Of a DNA stretch of 64,000 nucleotides, positions 42,965 through 53,527 are shown piece after piece. The notes under the pieces are model-generated. The model was given only the letters and a program-made list of their open reading frames with translations, was not told the DNA's origin and did no database searches. This DNA is from Prosapia bicincta (taxonomy: Eukaryota > Arthropoda > Insecta > Hemiptera > Cercopidae), in NCBI GenBank assembly GCA_036971475.1, contig JBAIZL010000003.1, positions 110,161,070 through 110,225,069 of the forward strand, in the 5' to 3' direction. Position numbers and translations under genes: made by a program. Numbering within the stretch: position 1 is the first letter of the stretch; the number at the start of each line of letters is the position of its first letter.

Positions 42965-43289
42965 GCAACCAGATGGCCTAAGTACATCGAAAAGTGTCAT
43001 ATACCAGCTACAATGTAAACTTTGCTCAGCACAGTACATAGGCCTGACCACGGATGGTCTGAATATCAGAATGAATGGCCACAGACATGATGTTAAAATT
43101 ATGAATATGGATAGACCAACAGCTCAACATGCTGCGAGTCACAACATCACAACTTTTGATGACTGCTACACCACAAAAATAATTAAATCACTCCCCCTTG
43201 ATTGCAATCCCTCAGAACTGAGAAGGTGGGAACTATCATACCAGTGGTATACCAAGTCCAGAGAATCCCCTAACCTCAACATCAGATAA
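42965..43289 (+). pseudogene. Duplicated PLE GIY-YIG endonuclease fragment
   Basis: From about 42984 this is the second copy of the endonuclease end (VIYQLQCKLCSAQYIGLTTD to NLNIR stop), created by the tandem duplication. The codons before 42984 (MDEEENQSVQPDGLS) come from the duplicated downstream DNA, so the apparent 116-aa protein is a chance fusion. Confidence 0.85.
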
Positions 43290-43396
43290 ATCCATTCATT
43301 TTTTATTTTATTTATTATTTTTTCCCCCTCCTAATGGCCTTATCTCTTTTCCCCTGACAGACTTATATAAACTATAATCACTCTTATGCTCATGGA

Positions 43397-43454
<58 letters not shown>

Positions 43455-43553
43455 TTAATCTGTGCATCTGATTTCTACTCTTCACAATCTGTGATTACAA
43501 CTTATATTTATATTATTTCATTCTCTCATATTACTTTTTGTGTTTTCTCTTCG

Positions 43554-43591
43554 ATTGACAAAGACCACTGTGTCGTTGAAATATATCATTG
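43554..43591 (+). ncRNA. Hammerhead-like motif, ATATAT family, duplicated copy
   Basis: Identical to 42345-42382 as part of the tandem duplication. Confidence 0.5.
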
Positions 43592-43676
43592 TTTAAGTGC
43601 TTTTATGTGTTTCTATTTCAAGACTACAGTGTGGACTCTTACCAAGGTAAGTCTATCAGTCTCCTAGTCCAAAAAA

Positions 43677-43743
<67 letters not shown>

Positions 43744-44460
43744 AAAGTGTGAGCTAATAGAAGGAATTTATTAATTTATCTTTTGTTTTAGTGTAGAACT
43801 GTGTTTCACATCACCACTTGTTTTAGTTTTTATTCAATTAATGTGCACTTTTCCACATTTGAAAGAAGACCATCTGGAATATTTTCATAATGATGAAAGC
43901 AGTGGTGAAACAGAAGAAGTGGAAGAATAAAATTATATGAACATTGCTAATGGGACTCCTGTGGTTCAGTGCTGGAACACCATGAGTTTCATATAATTAA
44001 TGTCAGAGATACGTGATGGTATTTAGAATTACACATGGCTCATATTCCTCCGATTAAATAACACAAAGGTATCCCAGAGTTTCACAGTCCTTAATCAATA
44101 GTCAAAGCAAAAAAGGCTGCAGCTCCTGTAAGTAAATTGGAATGAATTTATTTAAAAAAGCGATAAAGGTAGGAGACAAAATATAATAAATGTTAGGTTG
44201 AGTGGATGAAGAGGAAAATCAGTCAGTGCAACCAGATGGCCTAAGTCCAGCATCTGGTCTTTGTTTCATAAGCACATATGTTTAGAGGAATTTTAAAACT
44301 AAGAAATATAGCACAACAAATTTTTGTATTTGCTTCGCTAATATAATTAGTATTATGGGGTTTTAGTGTGTAAATGAAAATAAATTATTCATTGAGTCTC
44401 ATTAATAACCTATATTTATTTTAAAAATTTAAAGAGCTTACACTTTTGGTATCACATGGC

Positions 44461-47303
44461 CATGGGCGGCTCGTCCATAGGTTCACTGGTTCAGTGAACC
44501 CCCAAGAATAATATTAAACTCCGTGAAAATAATAAACTATGACAAAAAACTAAAGTAGTATACAATAGAAATAGTGAATTTCGGCTCTAATTTAGATTGA
44601 AGCGGCCTGAACAACTTGGCTGGTTCACTTCTCTATGTGAACCCCATTCTGTTGGCGTGCGAGTAGGGTTATGTGGTGGGGGGCCTGTTAATTTAAGTGA
44701 GAAAGGAGCTAACGACTAAATTACGAAAGGAGCTCTGGCGAAGTTACCTGACGGAAGTCGAAAGCGGCAGCTGAAGCAACTCCCACTTCCTTTGGCGTTG
44801 GCACGCTGTATACACGTTGGTGTTTGGTCAAGCATTGTGCTATCTGGTCCTTGAGTGTCGAGTTACGTTGTTGTGAATTGTGGTGCAGTGGTGATAAATA
44901 TTTAAGATAAAATTAATAAAGTTCAGTACTTATTAATTAACAACTTTTCATCGTTAACAATAGAAGAAAAATGCTCAATAAAAGAGCTTGGAAGACCAAA
45001 GCCAGTATTAAATTTATCACAAAAACAAAAAGTCAAAGGACGTGAGTATTGCCGGTCATTTAACGATAAGTTGTACGAAAGGAATTCTTGGATTTGTGGT
45101 TGTGATAGTTTGAACAAGTTTTTTTGTTTTCCTTGTCTTTTGTTTGCGAAAGGTAAAGACAATAGCTGGACGAAAACTGGAGTTGCTGATTTGGGACATT
45201 TGTCTCAAAAAATTAAAAAACACGAACAATCTATTTCCCACGGTAATGCATGTCTTGATCTTTCCATATTAGGATGAACAGCAATCAGGCAACAACTAAG
45301 CGAGGCTTTCAGAGAAAACATTGAAAAGCCAAATGGTCAAGTTAGAAAAAATATATATGTCTTGTCAAAAGTAATCGATTGTATTAGATTTTGTGGTGAA
45401 TTTGAAGAAGACTGTGTGGTCATGATGAGAAGTTAGGCTCTGAAAACCCTGGAATTTTCAAGGGTTTAGTAAATTTTTCTGCTAGCCTTGATAACATTCT
45501 GAAGGAACACCTTCAAACTGCTACTGTATTTAAGGGAACCTCTAAAGAAATACAAAATGATCTTTTAGGTTTTATGTTTGTCAACAAAACATACTACAGG
45601 AGATTCGTAGTGCAGACTGTGTCCATAATTGCAGACGAGACTACTGATGTTTCAAAAAAAGCCCAAATGTTTGTAGTTTTCCGTTATGCTCTTAAGAACG
45701 GACTTCCAGTGGAACGCTTTTGGTCATTTCTCAATCCTTCAAACACAAATGCAGAAACTCTGTCTGCTTGTATTAAAACTGTTCTCATTGATGTGATTGG
45801 TGAAAATAAGGAAAAGTTATTTTCCCAGAGTTATGATGGTGCTAATACCATGAGCGGTCAATACTCAGGTGTTCAAGCACGAGTGAAAACTGAGTACACA
45901 AATGCATACTTTGTGCACTGTTATGCGCATCAACTTAATTATGTCGAGAGTTGCTAAATAAAACAGAGAAGTAAAAATTTTTTTTGCCAACCTACAAGAG
46001 ATAAACAATTTCTTCTGTCATTCCTCTCAAAGGACTGGTATTTTAGAGGAAATTGTGAAGAACAGGCTTCCTTCAGGTTCATCTACTAGATGGAATTATA
46101 ATTCCAGATTAGTTCTTACTGTTCACGAAAATTTGGAAAGCTTAATTTTGAGCTTTGAAAAAATTGAAGAAACCAGTGTTCAAGTTGCCACAATTACTCA
46201 GGCACAAGGTTTGAGGTTAAAGCTGTTGCAACCACAGTTTGTGTTTTGGCTCAATTTTTTCGCTAAAGTTATGCCTCACGTCCAGATTTTGTACGATTCA
46301 TTTCAAAAAAGAAATATAGATCCCGTTTGGGCAAAAGAAGCCATATCTTTGTTTAAAGGAGAAAAAGAAAATTTAAGAAATAGTGTAGATGAAATCCAAG
46401 TAGAACAAGCAGCAGAAACCACACCTAAAAGAGCTCGTTTAAATGAAAATCCACGTATGACAAGAAATATAGCAGCTAAGAAGTATGTGACGCCATCGTC
46501 ATACAAACAAAAGAGAGGTTTGAATTTACAGGACGCCTTGTAGCAGCAAACCTGTTTGACAATGCAAATACCGCCACATTTAAAAATAAGTTTCCAGAAA
46601 AACTATTAGAAACTACCATAGAGTCATTTCCGTTTATTGAGAAGGACAAATTAAAAACAGAACTTCAAATTATCTACGGAAGGGAAGATTTTAAAAGTGT
46701 AAAGAAAGTTACTCACTTACTTGGATTTCTCCTTAAAAACAACTTAGCTGAGTGTTTTGGTGAAACTATAAAATTATTAAAAATTTAATTACAATTCCAA
46801 TGACTACAGCAGAAGCCGAACGCTGCTTTTCCTGCCTAAAAAGGGTAAACACCTTTTTAAGAAGTACTATGGACGGAGATCGGCTCTCAGCATTGGCAAT
46901 GCTGACATTAGAAAAAGAAATGACAAGAAGAATTGCAGACTTCAATGAACGAGTAATTGAAAGATTTGCAACAAAGAAGGAAAGAAGAATGTACTTTTTG
47001 TACAAAAATGTGACAACTTGCAGGAGTGGGCGATTTGGGAGTATAAATTATATTTGGCTCAGCTAATTGTCTGAATTGTAACTAATGTTTACCCCTACTT
47101 GAATTAAACTGTTGTGCCTAAAGTATGTGTCTAGGTTTTATTAATTCGTAGTACCAAAATAGTTTAAAAACAACAACTTAATGTTAAATATTTTAATTTT
47201 TTCCGGGGAGGTCCGAGGGCCCCCGTTTTGTTTGAAACATGGCATATTACCAAATCCCCGGTAATTGTGAACCCCCAGAACTTTCACTCACGAGCCGCCA
47301 CTG
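44461..47303 (+). mobile_element. hAT transposon with TTF zinc finger, 2843 bp, 8-bp target duplication
   Basis: The termini CATGGGCGGCTCGTCCATAG and inverted CAGTGGCGGCTCGTGAGTGA share the GGCGGCTCG core. The flanks are CACATGGC (44453-44460) and CACATGAC (47304-47311), an 8-bp target duplication with one difference. The element carries a broken transposase on the plus strand (next entry). It is probably fairly young given the preserved ends. Confidence 0.92.
44925..47010 (+). pseudogene. hAT transposase (TTF-type zinc finger, DUF4371-like, C-terminal dimerisation)
   Basis: Domains in order: TTF-type zinc finger (SFNDKLYERNSWICGCDSLN, FFCFPCLLF, HEQSISH; 45055-45245). Catalytic core with IADETTDVSKKAQMFVVFRY (45628-45690, first Asp) and SQSYDGANTMSGQYSGVQAR then HCYAHQLNYV (45823-45945). 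Helical region with SSTRWNYNSRL (46080-46110). hAT C-terminal dimerisation motif TTAEAERCFSCLKRVNTFLR and DRLSALAMLTLE (46803-46913). The frame is broken near 45278, 45430, 45950, 46520 and 46785, so no full product is possible. The family (ZMYM-like/zinc finger MYM-type relatives) cuts and pastes via an RNase-H-like fold. Confidence 0.9.
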
Positions 47304-47356
47304 CACATGACAAAAAACCAATACTTACAGACATTTTTCAGCAAATGCATTTCACA

Positions 47357-47767
47357 CTACGTCAGTGCTTTGTTCAATACTTTGTCATGGACTAAACTGT
47401 TGCTCAGGTGTGTTGTATTGTTGTGAGCCTGTGGTCTATTATTGTTCATAGAGTACACAAGAATATTCACAGTGTGTGCTTTTATAAGGTTTTTGTCTGA
47501 GTGAATTCTCTTCATATGCATTTTCAGAGAATCTTGAAGAGCAGAACAATAGTCACAGTGTTCACATTTATAGGGTTTTTCTAACGAGTGCATCCTTATC
47601 ACATGTCTTTTACTACTGATTTGGACGGTAGAAGAATAATCACAGTGTATGCATTTATATATTTTTTCTCCTGTATGTATTTCCATATGTTTCAGAAACC
47701 TTTTTCTAGTAGCAGAATAATCACAGTAAACACATTTATAAGGTTTTTCACCTTTATGAATTACCAT
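47357..47767 (-). pseudogene. Detached 3' end of zinc-finger gene 1 (three C2H2 fingers)
   Basis: The minus frame holds three C2H2 fingers (YKCVYCDYSATRKRFLKHME, YKCIHCDYSSTVQISSKRH, YKCEHCDYCSALQDSLKMH), then a non-finger tail. The third is nearly the same as finger 8 of the gene at 56.9 kb. It lies in register downstream of three stop-containing fingers (47770-47995), so it is the original C-terminus of the 47996-49570 gene, now cut off by stop codons. Confidence 0.75.
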
Positions 47768-47769
47768 TA

Positions 47770-47995
47770 TATGTGTTTTAAGAGAGTTTAAAGTAGCAGA
47801 AGAAAAATCATGGCGTTCATATTTTTAAGGTTTTTCTCCTGAGTGTATATTCCTTATGTGTTTCTTAAGATACTCTCGAGTAGTGGAGGGATAAACACAG
47901 TGTGCACATTCTTAAGGTGTTTCTTATGAGTGTATTCTCCTTATGTGTCTTAGATTGTCTCGAGTAGTCGAGTAATAATCACAGTGTGCACATTT
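47770..47995 (-). pseudogene. Three stop-containing zinc-finger linkers
   Basis: Between the two open parts, degenerate finger units continue. In each the linker EKPYKC or its equivalent is changed to EKP-stop-KC by the same TAT-to-TAA change (about 47997, 47914 and 47828, seen as TTAAGG on the plus strand). The same change in three units suggests spread by unequal exchange or gene conversion. Confidence 0.8.
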
Positions 47996-49600
47996 TTAAG
48001 GTTTTTCTTCTGAGTGTGTTCTCCTTAAGTGTCTCTTAAGATAGTCTCTAGCAGTGGAGGAATAATCACAGTGTTCACATTTATACAATCTTTCACCTAT
48101 ATGTTTCACCATAATGTGGGTTTTAAGAAATTCTCGAGTACAGGAGGAATAAACACAGTGTGCACACTTATAAGGTTTTTCCCCTGTATGTATTCTCATA
48201 GTGTGTATTTTAACAGAGTCTTGAGTAACAGAAGAATAATCACAATGTGCACATTTATAAGGCTTTTCTCCCGTGTGTATTCTCATGATATGTGTTTTAA
48301 GATGGATTTGGGTAGTGGATGAATACTCACAATGTGCACATTTATAAGGTTTTTCTCCTGAGTGTATTCTCATGATGTGTGTTTTAAGATAGTCTTGAAT
48401 AGTGGATGAATAATCACAATATGCACACTTATAAGGTTTTTTTGCTGAGTGTACTCTCATGATGTGTTTTTTAAGATATTCTTGAATAGTGGATGAATAA
48501 TCACAATGTGCACATTTGTAAGGTTTTTCTCCTGAGTGTATTCTCATGATGTGTGTTTTAAGATAGTCTGGAATAGTGGATGAATAATCACAATGTCCAC
48601 ATTTATAAGGTTTTTCTCCTGAGTGTATTCTCATGATGTGTCTTTTAAGATAGTCTTGAGTAGTGGATGAATAATCACAATGTGCACATTTATAAGGTTT
48701 TTCTCCTGAGTGTATTCTCATGATGTGTGTTTTAAGATAGTCTTGAATAGTGGATGAATAATCACAATATGCACACTTATAAGGTTTTTTTGCTGAGTGT
48801 ACTCTCATGATGTGTTTTTTAAGATATTCTTGAATAGTGGATGAATAATCACAATGTGCACATTTGTAAGGTTTTTCTCCTGAGTGTATTCTCATGATGT
48901 GTGTTTTAAGATAGTCTGGAATAGTGGATGAATAATCACAATGTCCACATTTATAAGGTTTTTCTCCTGAGTGTATTCTCATGATGTGTCTTTTAAGATA
49001 GTCTTGAGTAGTGGATGAATAATCACAATGTGCACATTTATAAGGTTTTTTTCTTGAGTGTATTCTCATGTGTGTTTTAAGATAGTATGGAATAGTGGAT
49101 GAATAAGCACAATGTGCACATTTATAAGGTTTTTCTCCTGAATGTATTCTCCGGATGTGTCTTTTAAGATAAATTTGGGTAGTTGATGAATAGTCACAAT
49201 GTACACATTTATGGAGTCCTTCACCTGTATGTTTTGCCGTAATATGAGTTTTAAGGGAGTCTTGAGAGGTGGAGAAATAAATACAGTATTCACACTTATA
49301 AGTTTTTTCCCCTGTATGTATTCTCAAAGTGTTAATTTTAAGAGAGTCTCGAGTAGCAGAAGAATAATCACAGTGTGCACATTCATAAGGTTTCTCTCCA
49401 GTGTGTATTTTCATGTGATTCTTAAGATCCTTTGGACAGGCAGCAGAATAATCATAGTTTACATATTTATATAGATTTTCTGTTTTGTCTAAACTATTAA
49501 GTTTTTTGGCACTGTATTGACCAGTGGAAAAATAATCTCTCTCTGAGCATTTGCACAATTTTTGTCTCATGTTCTCCTTTGTTGTAAGATTACCTGGAAC
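47996..49600 (-). CDS. C2H2 zinc-finger protein with about 16 tandem fingers, last exon (gene 1)
   Basis: A 524-codon open frame (ATG at 49570), probably the 3' exon: an acceptor-like TCTGTTCCAG ends at about 49598 and the frame continues across it to NLTTKENM. It holds one degenerate and about 16 good fingers, CxxCDYSSTxxxxLKxHxxxxH (C-x2-C-x12-H-x4-H) with (S/T)GEKPYKC linkers, at 29 aa per finger. Many helices carry near-identical residues (TTQDYLKRH, TIPDYLKTH, TIQEYLKKH, TIQDYLKTH). That four-finger block occurs twice in a row, 348 bases apart (48391 versus 48739). Such arrays normally bind DNA in the nucleus. The frame ends at TAA in a linker, with three more fingers beyond. The paralogue is at 56858-57781. 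Upstream exons were not found. Confidence 0.9.
   Translation of the reverse strand, partial: VPGNLTTKENMRQKLCKCSERDYFSTGQYSAKKLNSLDKTENLYKYVNYDYSAACPKDLKNHMKIHTGEKPYECAHCDYSSATRDSLKINTLRIHTGEKTYKCEYCIYFSTSQDSLKTHITAKHTGEGLHKCVHCDYSSTTQIYLKRHIRRIHSGEKPYKCAHCAYSSTIPYYLKTHMRIHSRKKPYKCAHCDYSSTTQDYLKRHIMRIHSGEKPYKCGHCDYSSTIPDYLKTHIMRIHSGEKPYKCAHCDYSSTIQEYLKKHIMRVHSAKKPYKCAYCDYSSTIQDYLKTHIMRIHSGEKPYKCAHCDYSSTTQDYLKRHIMRIHSGEKPYKCGHCDYSSTIPDYLKTHIMRIHSGEKPYKCAHCDYSSTIQEYLKKHIMRVHSAKKPYKCAYCDYSSTIQDYLKTHIMRIHSGEKPYKCAHCEYSSTTQIHLKTHIMRIHTGEKPYKCAHCDYSSVTQDSVKIHTMRIHTGEKPYKCAHCVYSSCTREFLKTHIMVKHIGERLYKCEHCDYSSTARDYLKRHLRRTHSEEKP
48391..49086 (-). repeat. Tandem duplication of four zinc fingers (2 x 348 bp)
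   Basis: AGTCTTGAATAGTGGATGAA at 48391 and 48739, and the following finger units, repeat with an exact 348-base (4 x 87) offset and very few differences. This indicates recent unequal crossing-over inside the finger array. Confidence 0.9.
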
Positions 49601-49619
49601 AGATAATAGAATAATTCAC

Positions 49620-50740
49620 ATGTTTAATCAGTTGTAACTAGCGCATCAGCATCTGTTTATTATAGTTACGGTTTTCTATGATCAAGTGACCGCTTTTAAA
49701 AAGTGAGGTACCATGAAGATCATACCTACAAACAAACAAAATTGCTTTAAGAATGGATTTTAATGTTGTCAATAATTTGAGTTCCTTGTGTTTCTTGACT
49801 TTTATCTAAAAACTTGTACATTTAAGATGTAGATGGTAACTCTAAATGTTGCAAAGATACACGGAAAAGTTAAAACCAATTAATTATTTTAGGTCTTATA
49901 TCTCTTAAAAATAAAGTCACAGAGAATAGTGTGCCTCTACAGTTTATTGTAATATCAATGAAAAACCTACTATTTTAGGACTAACCCAGTCAAAACTAGA
50001 TGTAAAAAAATTGTAAAGGTTTTAAAAATGAGAGAGGAGATATTAAAAAAAAAATTTAATTATCCAGGTCTTTTAGATCAAAAACATACGACTCAGATCA
50101 AAAACTGTTTAGAAAAATTAAATTTTTGAAGTTGCATCTGAACTGTAAAAAGTTTTAATTCCATGCACCATGCTTCACCTAGTAGCGTTATTTCAAAACT
50201 AAACAAGATGCTTGCATGTTGCAGGGTTTGGATCAGTTAGCGAGTTAAACGAACATCACCTATAGTCAGTATTATGCTAATTAGTGATAATGTGTGTCCT
50301 TGTGGACCATCATTGAATATTAATTTTTTTTTAATGTGGGCGTTTCTCTAGCAGGCTGTATGAAAAGAGGTTACAAGAAGTTAACGCGTTTCCAATCGAG
50401 CAAATCATTGATCGATGAAAATTTAAACTTATATACTTTCAAATTACTTGCGACCACACATTCTGTTAACTACAAATTGTTAACTTACACTTAGAGGAAA
50501 CGCTTTTGTCTTACTACTTTGGGCTGAAGAAGTCGTATCCATGTACAAGGTAAAAATTTCACAATTAGTAGTTAACAGAATGTCAGAAGTAATTTCAAAG
50601 TGTAATAAGTAATTAACAACCAGCTCGTTATGAACAAGATTTTGAAAATTTAAATACACAAATACCTTTGATATCAACAAAACTATCAAATCATTGTTGG
50701 TCTATGATTCATGGAAATCATTGTTTAACTGTGAGGGAGG
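49620..50740. other. Upstream/intron of zinc-finger gene 1, paralogous to 57.8-58.5 kb
   Basis: AATAATAGAATAATTCACAT (49605) and TTATTTCAAAACTAAACAAG (50190) recur at 57781 and 58400, so the two zinc-finger genes duplicated together with at least ~700 bp of flank. A PLE-end piece sits at 50440-50620. Confidence 0.7.
50440..50625. repeat. PLE-end fragments in inverted orientation, AACGTT family
   Basis: ATTACTTGCGACCACACATT and CTTACACTTAGAGGAAACGC (minus-type end) face GGGCTGAAGAAGTCGTATCC and GTTAACAGAATGTCAGAAGT (plus-type end). These correspond to the pieces at 28880-28962 and 29495-29600. Here the hammerhead-like motif is broken by the junction. Confidence 0.55.
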
Positions 50741-50760
50741 TTTGGCAACAAATCAAGAAT

Positions 50761-51476
50761 ACTATTTAAAAAAGAAAATAAATGTGTATAACTATTTCCT
50801 ACACCACATGTGTATTCTTAGTATATAATGTGCGTGATTAAATTAATTAAATGCATGTACAGTTGAGATACAAATGCTTAGTTTGAAAAACAAATAAAAG
50901 TTGTGCAAACATTGCTTTCAAACAATTCTCACATATCAATTTTCTATGTTTCAAGCAAATAAACTTGTTGCACTTTCTGTGACATTCTGTTTGCTTTCTG
51001 AGCACACATATAACACCTTTTACAGCCAACAGGATCTTCATAAACACTTTCATTGATTGTAACACTTGAACTTTGATAATTTATTGCAATATCTTCGGCT
51101 TTTCTTTTCAAATATCTTGGTATATTATTTGTACCATGCGTAGTTTTAAGTAATCGTCTGTCAAAAATAAGGCTAACTGCCGTATGAATTGAATGCTTTT
51201 TGAAGTTTTGTCATTTATATTATTAGAATTGTATATGATTTGTCCGTTTACACCAGCAATATTTAACAAGGTATACAAAATGACTACTGGCTACTTTCTT
51301 GTATTCATCCCACAACTATATAAGGCACTTATTTTGTCTATCATGTATATGCTACACTTGGCTAGATTGTAAAACGTTACAATATATTGGTTTTTTATTA
51401 TCACCTGTGTGAGAATTAATATTGTCATTGTTGTGTAGTAATAAATAAACAAAGATAACACTTGCTACAAATATTT
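50761..51476 (-). pseudogene. piggyBac transposase C-terminal fragment, copy A
   Basis: The minus strand encodes MIDKISALYSCGMNTRK, stop, PVVILYTLLNIAGVNGQIIY (about 51347-51240). This matches the piggyBac motif VDxxDxxxxxYSxxRxTRRWPxxxFxxxLDIAxxNxxxxY. It continues as RRLLKTTHGTNNIPRYLKRK (to about 51100) and ends with the Cys-rich domain pieces GCKRCYMC, then after a frameshift KCNKFICLKHRKLICENC (51010-50930). The TGG-to-TAG stop and the frameshift inactivate it. Copy B at 54721-55436 is the same length (716 bp). Confidence 0.85.
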
Positions 51477-51699
51477 GTATTGGTTTATGTTGAGATTTTG
51501 ACAGTGAAACTTAGCACCATGTTGTCTTAGCTAAAATGGCACCATAACTGCTCTCAAACTAGCATAAAGGAAAGTTCCAACACTCTCTAAGAACCGGTTC
51601 ACTAAGCTAACATAAATGCCTGTGTTTCAGGAAGATATATATATATCCTTGAACTTTGTTGTCCATTACGTTCGGTGAATCTTATTAATCACTTAAACA

Positions 51700-52675
51700 A
51701 AAGTTTATGACTATACGAACTTTAAATTTAGTAAATTCGATCGCTCTGTGCCGATCTTCATCAGTGTCTTCTGCTTGGAAATGTTGGGTCAAGCAGTGAC
51801 GGTTTTAAAGGTAGGTTTTCGATAGTATGTATGATTTGCATTGTGTTTGTTCGTTTAATATGTTTGTACTTTGTGTTTTTGTGTGTCTGTAAATTTCATT
51901 TTGTTCTAGTGTGTTGAGATGTGGTCCTTTTTAGTTGATGTGTAGGATTTCTAGGTTATGGTAATGTGTATTTGTGTCCTGTTTCTTTTATGTGATTGTA
52001 AAATGTTGAGTTGGTGTTCTGTTTGTGTTCCTCGACTCTTTGTTTAAAGCTGTGACCTGTTTGTCCAATGTAGATTTGTTTACATTCGTCGCAGTTCAGT
52101 TTGTATACGCCTGATGCTTGTAGTTTATCTTTGTTGTTTGTGTTGTGTTGTATTGTTATTAGTTATGTATGCTATTTTGTATCCTATTTTTTGAAATTTG
52201 CGGGCTATTTTGTTTGTTGTTTTGTTTATGTATGGTAATGTGATGTATTAGTTTTCCCTGTCTGTAGTGTTAATTTTAGTGTTTTTTTGTTTGTATTTCA
52301 TACCATAGTTTGTCTATTATTGAGGTGTTGTACCCATTTGAGTATGCTTAATATTTAATTGTGTTTAGTTCTTTGTTTACGTTTTCGGTGGTCATTGGGA
52401 CTTCTATAAGTTTATGGAGCATGGATCTGAAGGCAGCTTGTTTATGTTGGATAGGATGGTTTGAGGTGTTGTGGATAAGTGTGTCTGTTGTTATGGGTTT
52501 CCTGTAAATGTTGAAGCTGTGTTTTTGCGTGTGGTTTTTTTGTTATGGTTTGGTTGAGGAAGTTTAGGGTTAGGTTGGTTTCAATTTCTGAAGTGAAGTG
52601 GAGTTTTGGATGTATTTTATTAGTGTAGGTGAGGAGTTTTTCGTATTGACGGGAGTTGCCTCTGTATAGTGTAAT
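51700..52675 (-). pseudogene. Penelope-like element, RT end plus GIY-YIG endonuclease, minus copy
   Basis: Reading down from about 52668: LYRGNSRQYEKLLTYTNKIH and PKLHFTSEIETNLTLNFLNQ are the late RT region just after the catalytic motif. Near 52133-52060 ASGVYKLNCDECKQIYIGQT starts the GIY-YIG nuclease, followed by FKQRVEEHKQN. Stops and shifts break the frame. It ends with the hammerhead-like motif at 51770-51730 and an AT tail. The RT part upstream of the catalytic YVDD is found next door in opposite orientation (52676-52760). Confidence 0.85.
51730..51770 (-). ncRNA. Hammerhead-like motif at PLE 3' end
   Basis: Minus strand: CTGATGA, A, GATCG-GCACAGAG-CGATC (stem II, 5 bp), GAA, then TTTAC in place of the palindrome. 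Same family as 33741-33780. Confidence 0.45.
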
Positions 52676-52760
52676 GATATCAAAACACCAAACATCAAGA
52701 TACTCACAAACAATACACACGCACACAAAATCATTTACTGGCACAGATATGTCGATGATT
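52676..52760 (+). pseudogene. Inverted RT segment of the same PLE (catalytic YVDD)
   Basis: The plus strand reads PNIKILTNNTHAHKIIYWHR then YVDD and a stop. YVDD is the RT catalytic motif that should come directly before the minus-strand LYRGNSRQ segment. The two halves meet head to head at about 52675, so the element has a 5' inversion. Confidence 0.75.
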
Positions 52761-52764
52761 GAAT

Positions 52765-53120
52765 AGCCTAGCAACCAATGTGAACTTCAAGATTCAGGGA
52801 CATCATACGTGTACATCCAAAAATGTAATATACCAGTTGCAATGTAAATTTTGCCTGGCACAGTACATAGGCCTTACCACGGATGGTCTGAGCATCAGAA
52901 TGAATGGCCACAGATATGACGTTGGAACCATGAACATAGACAGGCCAACTACTCAACACGCTGCTAGTCACATCATATCATTCAATGATTGTTATACCAC
53001 CAAAATAATTAAGGCCCTGCCCCCTGATTGCAACCCTTCAGAACTGAGAAGATAAGAGTTATCATACCAGTCGGACACCAAATCTAGATAGCCTCCTAAC
53101 CTCAACATCAGATAAAACTC
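52765..53120 (+). pseudogene. Penelope-like element endonuclease, second YIGLT-family copy
   Basis: NFKIQGHHTCTSKNVIYQLQ then CKFCLAQYIGLTTDGLSIRM, and HAAS...DCNPSELRR. It is homologous to 41770-42100 but diverged. A stop follows SELRR (AGATAA), then the frame resumes as ELSYQ...NLNIR. RT missing. Confidence 0.85.
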
Positions 53121-53318
53121 CTTTTACCTTCCCCCTAACTTCTGCCATTTTTAACAATTCTATTTACCTTCCTTCTGACAGACTATTAATATCTAGTTTC
53201 AAATAATCAATATTTATACAAATCACATATAGCACTACATCATAAAATATAAATCTGTGACATTTGGATATTTATACAAATCTGTGGTTCACTTCAGTCT
53301 TATCTTTTTCTCTTTTAG

Positions 53319-53352
53319 ATTGACAGAGATCATTTTTGATCGAAATATTTCA
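53319..53352 (+). ncRNA. Hammerhead-like motif, ATATTT variant, PLE 3' end
   Basis: TTGACAGA (closest of this group to CTGANGA: one extra base and C3 to T), GATC-ATTTTT-GATC stem II, GAA, ATATTT, C. Follows the PLE copy at 52765-53120. Confidence 0.5.
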
Positions 53353-53373
53353 ATAGTGCGTTAAGTTTTTTAT

Positions 53374-53464
53374 ATGTATCTATTTATTTATATACAAGAG
53401 ATTGCTGCTTTGAGACTATTGCCATTAGGTAAGTCTGTCAGTCTCCTATCTAGTCCAAAAACTC

Positions 53465-53527
<63 letters not shown>

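Larger units (their letters stand above)
41794..44245 (+). repeat. Recent tandem duplication of ~1.2 kb (PLE 3' part plus downstream DNA)
   Basis: Unit 1 is 41794-42982 and unit 2 is 42983-44245. Both start TACATCGAAAAGTGTCATAT and end AACCAGATGGCCTAAG. They are nearly identical, with a visible C/T difference (CTACATCAC versus CTACACCAC), and differ in length only through the TA runs (42212-42242 versus 43402-43452; 43678-43740 versus a few bases). The join after GGCCTAAG is abrupt. Confidence 0.92.

Noticed and set aside
42939..43289. A distinct 116-aa gene beginning MDEEENQSVQ
   Set aside because: It is a chance fusion across the junction of the tandem duplication.
48029..49474. Plus-strand and alternative-frame ORFs across the zinc-finger array
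   Set aside because: Shadows of the finger repeat; their Cys/Phe-rich sequences are antisense to the fingers.
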